From assembly GCA_947044365.1 (NCBI GenBank), contig OX345653.1, positions 742,501 through 806,500 on the forward strand: a DNA stretch of 64,000 nt. Direction: 5' to 3'. The stretch's first letter is position 1, and each line of letters opens with the position of its first letter. Origin of the DNA: Petrosia ficiformis (taxonomy: Eukaryota; Porifera; Demospongiae; Haplosclerida; Petrosiidae). The position numbers and the translations under genes are program-made. The notes under the pieces were generated by a model. That model was given only the letters and a program-made list of their open reading frames with translations, was not told the DNA's origin and ran no database searches. Below are positions 26,201-36,809 of the stretch, piece after piece.

Positions 26201-27540
26201 ACTCTCATCAAAAATGTGTACCTGTATATGTGGGATAATAAATTACCTGTATGTTTTTTGTCAGGGGTAGCTGGTATTTGCTCTTCCTTAGCTTTTACTT
26301 TTCCTATTAAGAAAATGAATATTAAACTATAAATATTGTACATTTGTGTAGTAAGTCAGTGCAAACAATTTTTTTCTATACATTAATAAGCTATGGTTCA
26401 TTCTTTTACAAGTACATATAAGAAGTTTCTGATATGTAGAAAATAATCTTAAGACATATCATTTATAACAGTTCTAGATTATATACCTTCTGTTTCTTCA
26501 ATACTTCCTTCACTGTCGCCATCTGATGACAACTTTCCTGTAATTAAATGTTAATAGACAACCGTTCTTTGTAATACAAAGTATTTTCCCACCAATCACA
26601 AAACTGTACAGGTATGAGTATAATGTCAAAATCTTAATAATTGTATGTAAGAACTATTTGACAAAAATACTAAAACTTTTCAACTTTTAATATACATCAA
26701 ATTTGACGAGTTTCCTATTATATTGTTGTTTGAAAACAACAGTCATAAATTCTGATGCTTTTTAATTACAAACCCTCCACAAACTTCAGTAGACATGGGA
26801 TGTCCATGTTGTTACCACTCTCGTGCAAAGCACATTGCAATTCTCTGACATAGGAACTTCACGTCATGGACGAAACATCATCCCACTCTTAAGTAATCAG
26901 ATAATAAGTACATCAATACAAATGGTTTTATTATTGATTATGACTACCATCTGTATGTCTACTAATTCCCTCGGTTAATAGTAATAGATGTTTCAAGGTA
27001 ATGGTAATAGATAATAGCAAATGATTACATATTTCAAGGTAATAGTAATAGTACAATAGGTAATAGTATTAGTAACAGTAATAATATACAATCTCAGATT
27101 CTCAATGTCAGTAATAGTAATTGACTCAAGATTTTATATATTTCTTTTTGTATAAATACTAGACATTACTTATCAGAAGTATAATCTTATTTCTTTGATA
27201 TATCAATACCTTCATGATAATCTTTCTCAATTGATTTAACTACATCATCCAGTGGTATAGACTCTTTCAAAATATCCATAATCCGAAAGAACTTCTTTTT
27301 CAAATTTTTTCCACGATGACGAATCTTGATATAACTTTGCAAAGCCTCCACAACAGTCTCTGCACCATTCCCCGATCGATCCTGTTCTCTTCTAACTTTA
27401 TCTCTAGTCTCTTCATCAATAAATTTTTTCGAATATAGTTTATTACTGATTTTCACAGGATGTAACATAGCTTCTTTGAGATCTGAAGAGTACTTACGCA
27501 ACAGAAGATCCTCTTTGCTGCTACTATTTCTTTTTGCCAT
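20269..27540 (-). CDS. CARD-like / lipase-like / GTPase multidomain protein
   Basis: Twelve exons give about 1365 residues: 27210-27540, 26487-26537, 26247-26303, 25227-25796, 24955-25035, 24071-24330, 23625-23831, 22783-23187, 21132-22649, 20870-21054, 20574-20767, 20269-20507. Seen in order: an alpha-helical N-terminus of CARD/death-fold type (about 10-100; KISNKLYSKKFIDEETRDKV); an acidic linker; a lipase class 3-like alpha/beta hydrolase with nucleophile elbow FTGFSSGGLLA (Ser 366) and an Asp motif LKDDFVP (about 428); a region I do not recognise (450-1130); then a GTPase with P-loop GLVNCGKST (about 1145), G3 DFPGVDD and G4 LTHAD. No exact family known to me has this order. CARD plus a large GTPase recalls innate immunity proteins, and lipase-like immune proteins exist in plants (EDS1/PAD4); the role here is inference. 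The acceptor near 20767 and the donor near 20574 are uncertain. The final exon is weakly supported. Confidence 0.72.
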
Positions 27541-27875
27541 TTCCTAATGCAAAACCAAACACTAATAAATTCCTGTACCAGATACTATAGTCTAGATAAA
27601 GTTTGTCGAAATTGAGGGAAACGATTGCTACAAAATGTATTTGGTATCTTGAATGAATTTTAATCTAAGTAGCAATTAGCATGCATAATAATATAAATTT
27701 ATAATAATATATTATATATTATTTTAAATTTATATAAAAGTTACATGTGATATAGAGATAAGGGAGTGATGTGTGAGGGTCATACAATATAATAAAATAC
27801 CACATCTCAATCCATTCTCAACTCATTAGCAAGAAACATAATAATAATATATATATATATATATATAATATATAT

Positions 27876-27919
<44 letters not shown>

Positions 27920-28224
27920 TAATAATTCTTGCAATCAATGTAAAAAAACAGCGCAGATAATTTGTACCCCACAATAACGTTGTTAAAATTAATAATAATT
28001 ATAATTATACATGTAATTGACAAGAAGCCTCACCACCTTGACTCGGATCTGATTTCTTTGATGGGCGTATATATCACTGCAAGGGGGCTGGATAGCCACA
28101 ACTCCTCATGACGTTCACGTGATGAAAAAGATGTATGTTATTATACCAGTAGAAAATATACATTGCCAAAATAGATTGCATGAAACATGCTAGAAATTAA
28201 AATTAACTTGGTCACTAAAATCTG
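27541..28224. other. Spacer with (AT)n tract
   Basis: Upstream region of the CARD-lipase-GTPase gene and 3' flank of DHAD, which is on the same strand. A long AT/ATAT tract lies at 27845-27914. No gene seen. Confidence 0.6.
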
Positions 28225-31200
28225 CTAATATGTTGTAGCTCCAAAATGTGCTGACTTCACACACCTTCTATATTTAGCTAGTAGACCAGGAAGGGGTGTG
28301 ATTGGTGGTTGCCATTGGGAACGACGATCAGATAATACTGAATTTTCAACACCCTGTGTGAAAAGTGAATAGTAATAGTGACCTACCTTAATATACGTAT
28401 AAGTCAATACTCGATAGTTAACCAAATTTTTATATTTAGATGTACAGCAGATCTTAAATACATGTTTATTTCTTCAATATGGGTATTTCTACAAAACAAA
28501 AGCTATTCTCTACTTGCCATATCTATCATTCTTGTTTTCATATCAATGGTGATAGTGTCTCCTTCCTTCACAAGAGCTATAGGACCTCCTTCAAATGCTT
28601 CAGGAGTAACATGTCCTATCATTATCCCTATCAGATAAACAGGTTATGAAAACCAGTTAAACTAGATGCTACATCTACATACCATGAGAAGCACCACTAA
28701 ATCGTCCATCTGTTACCAAGGCAACAGTTTTACCTAATCCTGCTCCCACTAATGCAGCTCCTGGACTAAGCATCTCAGGCATTCCGGGACTGTATATGGG
28801 TGTAGCAATAATTACATGCATGTATAGAGATGTACATAATTATTGTAATACATAATATCTATGTGCATATGTATGTGTACATACTACAAACATATGTATG
28901 TATATATGTATGTATGTATATATGTATGTATGTGTGTATTATGTATATATGTATATATGTATGTATGTATGTATATATGTATGTATGTATGTACGTTGTA
29001 TACATACATATAATGTATATATGATTTCATATATAACAACATAACAGATCAAATCTTATTAATACATAATTCTAATTATATACATGTACATACCTTCCTT
29101 TTGGTCCTTCGTATCTTATAATAATCACATCACCAGGATTAATCTGAAATGGATGTGGTTTATACGACATTCATCAAGTTAGTATTATATATTCATTACC
29201 TGTCCAGACATAATGGCATCATATGCTTTATTTTCTCCATCAAACACACGAGCCTATGAGATAATTAATAAAAATTATGTACATCAATAGATTAATTTAC
29301 ATACTGGTCCACTGAAAGGCTTGTCAAATTTCTTTCCACTCAATTTCAATACACCACTATCTGGTGCTAAAGAGCCCTGCAGGTAGAAATGTTTATAGTA
29401 TTAAATGAAGAGAAAATAGTTTTCAAGTATCCCTAATATAACTCTCATTTTACAACATGATATTAAAGGTCATTCACGTTGTCTTTGACATCAGAAAAAT
29501 GTTCATAACTTTAGTTTCAAATGACCAACAATCTTTTTACCTGCACCATTTTCATATAACTATCCTTCCCGTTCTTTTTGTGTATGTCACATTTCTATCC
29601 ATTGCTTCATTATTGAGTTACAGTATAATCTTATGACATTAAACTATACATTATATTACATCATCCCATCGTGATTTTGAGGTCATCGTGAACAGATTTT
29701 ACAAATTGTAATATCACCTACATATCTTCATACCTTCAAGATTATTATATGCTGTCCTGGAGGAGCCAGAGGGTTTGCAAATGGTCGTAGTACATCCTAT
29801 TATTGGATTAATGAGATTAATAATAATTATAACAATAGTCATTAACTTGATTAAGATCTGTTATACGAGGAATGTTTTTTAGATTTTCCGACACTGTTGC
29901 CCCAGTAACAGTCAGACAATCCCCATGAATTAAACCTTTGTCTAACAACTCTTTCATTAGTACCTGTAATAAACAATTTATTAATACACAAACTACTATA
30001 TGACATGGTAATTACTAACAGGTAGTCCCCCAATGAGATGTAGATCAGACATATGATACTATAGGATATGAAATATTAAAGGTCAAAGGTCAGTTGATTA
30101 GTATCCATACTTTTCCATGAGGTTTCAAATTAGCAAGTAGAGGGGTCCTATCACTAATGACATTAAAATCTTCAATGTTGAGATCCACACTCGCTCTGAA
30201 TATTTAATTCAATAGAACATATTCTTATAATAATTAAAAGGGTCTCACTCCTTTGCAAGTGCCAGTAGATGTAAGATGCCATTAGTTGAGCCACCAAGAG
30301 CATATATTACAGTGATAGCATTTTCAAATGCCTAAAGATTATTGTATTTTATAAATAGGTATGGATGATGAATGGATGAATGGATGAATGGATGGATGGA
30401 TAGATAGATGGATGGATGGATGTATGGATGGATGGATGGATAGGTGGGGAATAAATGGATAGATGATGAATGAATGGATGATGGATGAATGCATGGATAG
30501 GTGGGGGAATGGATGAATGAATATAATTTATAATGTAAATGGATGTTTACCTTCTTGGTCATGATCTGTCTTGCTGATGTTTTATTTGTTAGCAGTTTCA
30601 ACACACAATCAACTAACTGAACACATTGTGTGCATTTCTCATTAGTAACATGATTATCTTCAGTTACAGCTGGACTGGAGCATGTCCCTATAATTTAGAA
30701 TATTAATGAGTCTGAGCGTAAAAACTTGTAGTCTCATTCCCAGACTTCCTTGATGATTGCACTGGAATATTAAGACAGTATAGGAATGAGACCAGGGTGG
30801 ATAATACCTGGAGGAGCCATTCCCAATGCCTCTATTGCAGAACTCATAGTATTTGCAGTAAACATACCACCTGTGAATTATACGATGTGATAATTAATTC
30901 TAAATATGTATACAGAAATGTAATTATTACTATTAATAGTAACAATAATTGTCATTGCTACTATAAATAGTAACAATAATTGTCATTGTTACTATTAATA
31001 GTGACAGTCATTGTCATTGTTGCTATTAATAGTGACAGTCATTGTTACTATTAATAGTAACAATAATTGTCAGTGTTACTATTAATAGTAACAATAATTG
31101 TCATTGTTACTTTTAATACTAACAATAATAATTAATAGTAACAATAATTGTTGTTCTTACTATTAATAGTAACAATGATTGTTATTGTTACTATTAATAG

Positions 31201-32523
31201 TAACAATAATTGTTGTTCTTACTATTAATAGTAACAATGATTGTTATTGTTACTATTAATAGTAACAATGATTGTTATTGTTACTATTAATAGTAACAAT
31301 GATTGTTATTGCTACTGTTAATAGGTGATAATGTACTATATATAGTATCAATTGTCACTAATTTACTATTAATAGCAACAATAATCATTGTTACTATTAA
31401 TAGATGATGTAATCATTGTTACTATTAATAGATGATATAATCATTGTTACTATTAATAGATGATATAATTATGTTTACCACATGATCCAGATCCAGGAAG
31501 AGCAAAACATTCTATTTTATGTAATTCTTCAATATCAATTAATCCAGCTCCATATGACCCAATAGCCTGTTGATACATACGTACATACATACATACATAC
31601 ATACATACATACATACATACATACATACATACATACATACATACATTCATACATACATACATACATACAAATATGTAATACAAAGTATTTTCTTTTATAA
31701 CAGTATTCTTCACAGGATATTGTAGGATATTGCCCAACCTCCATGACAGTTTGAGCATCCCATTTATCCTCCCTTCCCTCACAGCGCCCTGGGAGGATAG
31801 TACCTCCATACAGGCTCACTCCCACAGCATCAAGACGAGCAATAGGCATAACCACTCCAGGTACTAATAGAAATATATAAAAAATAGAATGGTATTTTGA
31901 AAGAGTGATAATACCTGTCTTATCACATCCTCCTAATGAAATAATGGCATCCTATGATATAATAATAAAAGTAGAATGTTTTCTTCATAATAATTATGTT
32001 TGTATGATACTTCACCAAACTAACACTTTATATGACACTTTTATCATACTTATGCATTTGTACACTGAATAAATGTTTCATACTCAATGTACAAAAGACC
32101 AGTCAATCTTATCTGGAGTCCATCCATCAATCTGTAACAAGTATTATTATTATTATTTTTACTCACACCAAAATAAGCCTCATGCATTATCTCCACACAA
32201 TCAGCAACCCAATCTCTTGAGATGAGAGAGTACTTCATACCGTATGAGCCCTTAAGAGGAAAGACTGAATCAATTAAAACGTATTACATTTGTCCACTAA
32301 CATTTGTTACTCCATCACTGACTACAGGAGTCATACAGATTACAGGTTTGGCTGTAATGTAATGATTATATATTTAAAGTAAAGGTATTTTATCATATAA
32401 TTATGCACCTCCTTGTTTCTCTATCTCTTTGACAATGATGTCACCTAGAACTCTGAAATTGAGTGGATATGGGATATTATCAAAAGGAAGTAAGTAAGAT
32501 TTTGCAGTGTTAAAGTCTAACAA

Positions 32524-32568
<45 letters not shown>

Positions 32569-33451
32569 CATCAAGACTAATAGAACTAGCTACATAAGTG
32601 TGGTCACTTCCAAATACCATATCAAATTTTCTATTCCTAAGACACCACGGCTATAATGATGATATGGATGTAAAACATTGTTAATTAGTACTAACTCAAA
32701 ACTCAGCACATTTTATGTAATTGTATAAGTATCTGATATCTTGTTCAAACTTACTGGAAGTGATTATTACAAGGTAGTGCATTACTGAAGGGAAGAACCA
32801 CTGTGATTACTGGTTTAATGAAATCCTCTTCCTGCAGAATTATAGATGTACACACATAGTTTGAGAATATGTTTTTAAAGCTATGTATAGTGGAGATATT
32901 AGCAATTGGATGAAAATATCCCTTTATAAATGAGTTAGTCACATGGTAATACTATTTTAGACTGTGGTAAACATAAATACAATGCAGTATTCATACAACC
33001 TCACTTGAGATCTTTGCCAGAATACAAGGGATATATGGGCACAATTATTTATAAAATTAATGTCGTCAGAGAAAATCGTGGAGTGCAAAAATAAACATTT
33101 GTACTGAAATGAAAATGTGTTGTTTATAATTAATTTCTGCATACTTAATTATATTTTATATGAATAGAAGATCCAAGATTAAGACCTCCACTTGGGGATC
33201 AAAAATGGTTCAAAAATTATTAAATTACCTTGAAACCTGCAGCTCTGAGGTGAGCTCTAGCTGCAGTCTAAGAAGAAACAAAGAGATAATGTTTGATCAC
33301 TGAGCCCCACCTACCCATCTGCTTACCCTCTTTATCCACAAGTGGGAATCATTTTTATCTCCTGTTAATGCTACACTATTTATCTGCAAGAGGAAAGAAA
33401 AAGTTGCCAGCAATATTTACTAATCTTATGTAATACCTTAAGAGAAGCCAT
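28225..33451 (-). CDS. ILVD: Dihydroxy-acid dehydratase (IlvD/DHAD)
   Basis: Twenty-three exons, all in frame, give 574 residues: 33437-33451, 33327-33383, 33229-33267, 32755-32831, 32409-32452, 32302-32351, 32167-32250, 31915-31951, 31739-31863, 31479-31566, 30808-30870, 30551-30687, 30249-30331, 30111-30195, 30020-30058, 29847-29963, 29734-29796, 29305-29376, 29200-29253, 29094-29143, 28683-28789, 28518-28627, 28225-28353. Known reaction: dehydrates 2,3-dihydroxy-isovalerate and -methylvalerate to 2-oxo acids, the third step of valine/isoleucine synthesis. Seen: all three [2Fe-2S]-type cysteines ([27 protein letters not shown]), the metal-binding lysine after GGCD, and the C-terminal serine in GRFSGASHG. 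That set points to a working DHAD or a sugar-acid dehydratase of the same family. The N-terminus is short with no clear mitochondrial signal. The last intron needs a GC donor (ATG|GCAAGT). Introns prove it is host DNA, not symbiont. Confidence 0.92.
28826..29032. repeat. (TATG)n in DHAD intron
   Basis: Imperfect TATG/TATA repeat inside a DHAD intron. Open frames here are repeat artefacts. Confidence 0.85.
29465..29700 (+). repeat. Dispersed repeat B, copy 1
   Basis: About 235 bases in a DHAD intron matching 44612-44858 over its full length, including GACCAACAATCTTTTTACC and TTGCTTCATTATTGAGTT. A third, partial copy is inverted at 16695-16800. Confidence 0.8.
30360..30525. repeat. (GGAT)n-type repeat in DHAD intron
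   Basis: Imperfect GGAT/GAAT repeat, about 165 bases, directly after exon 13's acceptor side. Non-coding. Confidence 0.85.
30920..31465. repeat. Palindromic minisatellite (TTACTATTAATAGTAAC)
   Basis: About 15 degenerate copies of a roughly 31-base unit made of the perfect palindrome GTTACTATTAATAGTAAC plus an AATGATTGTTATT spacer that is itself near-palindromic. Fills a DHAD intron. Each unit can form a hairpin on either strand. Confidence 0.85.
31573..31672. repeat. (CATA)n next to DHAD exon 10
   Basis: About 100 bases of CATA repeat starting seven bases upstream (transcript sense) of the exon 10 acceptor. Confidence 0.9.
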
Positions 33452-33482
33452 TTTTTATGAATAATAGTAGGTGTGTTAATTA
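33452..33482. promoter_or_regulatory. 31-base gap between divergent start codons
   Basis: Only 31 bases separate the ATG of DHAD (minus) from the ATG of the C1orf50 homologue (plus). The promoters must overlap the other gene's first exon or intron, or the 5' UTRs must be almost absent. The first DHAD coding exon is only 15 bases, so core elements may lie in its first intron. Confidence 0.6.
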
Positions 33483-34549
33483 ATGGCTGAAGAAGAATGT
33501 AAAGAGGTTTTTCCTTTCAATAGTTCAACAGAGAAGATACTAAGTGGTAAGAAGAGATCATCATATGTATATGTATATATAATTATATAATCATTCAAAC
33601 ACATATATTTCTAATAGGCTCTGACTTGGTTGTACCACGTGATGCCGGAATCTCTCAACAACTGGTTGATCCAAGGAGTGTATATAAACACTACAGTCCT
33701 TATGACTTAGTATCATTAGCACAAGAGGTATGTATGTACATGTATGTATTTATTATTGATAGATGGATGGCTACCATTGAATTAGCCACATCTTTATATA
33801 TTAGGTACAACATGCTGACCATTTTGTACAAGCAACCACTTCTGGAAAATTACAAGTTATTGTTGACCAAATAAGGCATCTACAGCAACAAGTATGTAAT
33901 AATGAGAATTATAGTTAGCAATAATCTAGTGGACAATGGTCCATTATACTCACCAATATGACTTCCAGTGTCATTTATATATAAAACATTTTATTTTTAA
34001 TAGGCTCAACAAATTCTTCAGTCGGCTAAACGAGATACTCAGTTACATCATGCAGCTTGTAATTTTGTGAAAGTTCCTGGAAAGACTTACCATCTTTATG
34101 AGAAAAAAGATGGTACCACCTTTTTCTCAATGTTATCTCCACAGGTGTGTGCGTGTGTGTGTGTGTAGTGTGTGTTAATTGTTCGCTAATTTCACACTTG
34201 GCCAACTGTTTCAGTTAATTAAATTCTCATTGACCATAAAAAAATGTGATGGTATTTCAAAATTAACTAACTATCACAATTGCTATAATCTAATTACATG
34301 TTTGTGAAGTTTAAAGATGTATATTTATATTTCAAATAGGAATGGGGTGGTAAACCTCCAAATACATTCCTTGGATCTTATCGTATGGAGTATGATCGCT
34401 CATGGACACCAGCTGAAGAAGTTGAAGAGAGAGAGAGAGATATTGTAGCTATACAAAAGACAATATTGGCAGCAGTACCGGCCATTAACTGTATAGACCC
34501 AACAAGAACCGAAAACAGCAAGAAAACAAAGAAAATAGTTGATATTTAA
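33483..34549 (+). CDS. C1orf50: C1orf50 homologue (DUF2452 protein)
   Basis: Exons 33483-33546, 33618-33727, 33805-33891, 34004-34144 and 34340-34549 give 203 residues, near the human length. Seen: YSPYDLVSLAQEVQHADHF, VIVDQIRHLQQQAQQIL, LHHAACNFVKVPGKTYHLY and the EWGG...FLGSYRMEYDRSWTP block, the conserved core of this family. The C-terminus is lysine-rich (KKTKKIV). The molecular function of the family is not known to me. Helical N-terminal half, no signal or membrane segment. Shares a very short divergent promoter with DHAD. Confidence 0.92.
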
Positions 34550-34924
34550 ATTTCATAAAAAATCATTTTTCTTCTGTAGTTGTAATGATAACAAGTCCTT
34601 TCACAAATTTGTTGTGTGAATAATTATGATTATTAATTAATTAACATAATATTTTGTATATATTATGCCAACATTAAACTCAATTGCAACATTTAACAAT
34701 TATTCAGGAATCTAACTGTAGTGTTATCTTAGCAGTTTCTTTTAAAATCTGAACTCTTTTGAATCTAATGACAGTAGTATTTATACTCAGTAAGTAGACT
34801 TATTGACTATGTATGACAAGACTAATTAATAGGTTACACAATACACAAGAGACTATGAGACTACTACAAGATACAATGTAAAACAAGATTATGGTCTTAT
34901 AATTCATCACATAACTATAATAAG

Positions 34925-35672
34925 ATATACATGTGATATATATGTACATGTAGAGTTTATGTGTACTGTATGATTGGGTACATGTAGAATGTATGTGTAC
35001 ATGTATGATATGTGTACATGTACATGTGATATATATGTACATGTAGAGTGTATGTGTACATGTATGTACATGTAGAGTGTATGTGTACATGTATGATATG
35101 TGTACATGCACATGTGATATATAGAGTGTATGTGTACATGTATGATATGTGTACATGTACATGTGATATATATGTACATGTAGAGTGTATGTGTACATGT
35201 ATGATATGTGTACATGTACATGTGATATATATGTACATGTAGAGTGTATGTGTACATGTACGATATGTGTACATGTACATGTGATATATATGTACATGTA
35301 GAGTGTATGTGTACATGTACGATATGTGTACATGTACATGTGATATATATGTACATGTATGTGTACATGTACAGTGTATGTGTACATGTACATATGATCG
35401 ATATGTACAGTGCATGTGTACATGTACAATGTATGTGTACATGTGATCGATATGTACAGTGTATGTGTACATGTACAGTGTATGTGTACATGTACAGTGT
35501 ATGTGTACATGTACAGTGTATATGTACGTACATGTACAGTACTGTATGTGTACATGTACAGTGTAAGTGTGCATGTACAGTGTATATGTACGTGTACAGC
35601 AGTACCAGTGTATGTGTACATGTACATGTGATCGATATGTACAGTGATGTGTACATGTACACATGTACTATG
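34925..35672. repeat. GTACATGTAC palindromic minisatellite
   Basis: About 750 bases of a complex tandem repeat whose core TGTACATGTACA is palindromic, with spacers GAGTGTATG, GATATG and CAGTGTATG. Long open frames on both strands (Met-Tyr-Thr/His-Cys repeats) are artefacts. Lies between the converging 3' ends of C1orf50 and the kazrin-like gene. The rest of 34550-36315 is AT-rich with no gene seen. Confidence 0.85.
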
Positions 35673-36315
35673 CATAATATTATTTACACATAATATCCTT
35701 GAGATAAAGGTATTACTCCTCACTGCACGTATTTTGAATAATACTCGAGTCATTGAGATTTGTTATAGGAATTGTGAATGGTTGCTATGGTAATGTTGGC
35801 TATTTGTGTATAACAAAACACACTTTCTCCAGTTTCATTCCTGGAAGTTTAAAAGTGTAATGAAGGACAGATCAATAATCAATTGACTTTGGTAATATAT
35901 TTAAATTATGCAAGGAAAGTATGTATTATATATCATATATGAATCTGATAACATAAATATATAACTATATGATATCCAAACAAGGTATACATAATATACA
36001 ACAGAATATAAATTACTAATTATAACATGACAATAAACAATATATCATAAATAATAATTATACATAATATTTCAAATAACTCATTAATCTGGATATATCT
36101 ACATGACATCATAATAATTACAAATAATATATTTTATTTATTATTCGTGAACTGTTATTTATAACAAACAAATGAATGATCAGTTTTGTGATTTCCTGAC
36201 AGATGATTAACATGCTATATTAAAATCTGCAAATTTATTTTGTTTTTTGTGTGGACTGGTGATTAATTGATTCCTATATTATGTATATGACTATCATGTG
36301 ATTGTCACATGATTG

Positions 36316-36423
36316 TCACACTGTTGTGGTACTGGTTATTTTACTAAGAGGTCGTCTTGGTCTACTCCTTTCTTGTTGTATTACAGATCTCAACATAGAT
36401 TCCTACATAATAATCATACATAA

Positions 36424-36454
<31 letters not shown>

Positions 36455-36468
36455 CATACATACATACA

Positions 36469-36534
<66 letters not shown>

Positions 36535-36778
36535 CATACATACATACATACATACATACATACATACACATATACATACATACATACATATATACATACA
36601 TATATACATGTACTTACATACATACATACATACATACAGACATATGTACATACATATATACATATATACATACATACATACATACATACACACATATATA
36701 CATACATACATACATACATATATACATGTACATACATACACACATATATACATATATACATACACATATACATACAAC

Positions 36779-36809
<31 letters not shown>

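Noticed and set aside
30920..31465. Possible CRISPR-like array
   Set aside because: Repeats and spacers both vary and are self-similar, there are no unique spacers, and the locus is a eukaryotic intron.
28225..33451. DHAD as bacterial symbiont contamination
   Set aside because: Twenty-two spliceosomal introns and host repeat families inside the introns show it is nuclear host DNA.
34800..35753. 317-codon Thr-His-Met-Tyr-rich open frames on both strands
   Set aside because: Produced by the GTACATGTAC minisatellite; composition is periodic, with no splice-consistent flanks or domain.
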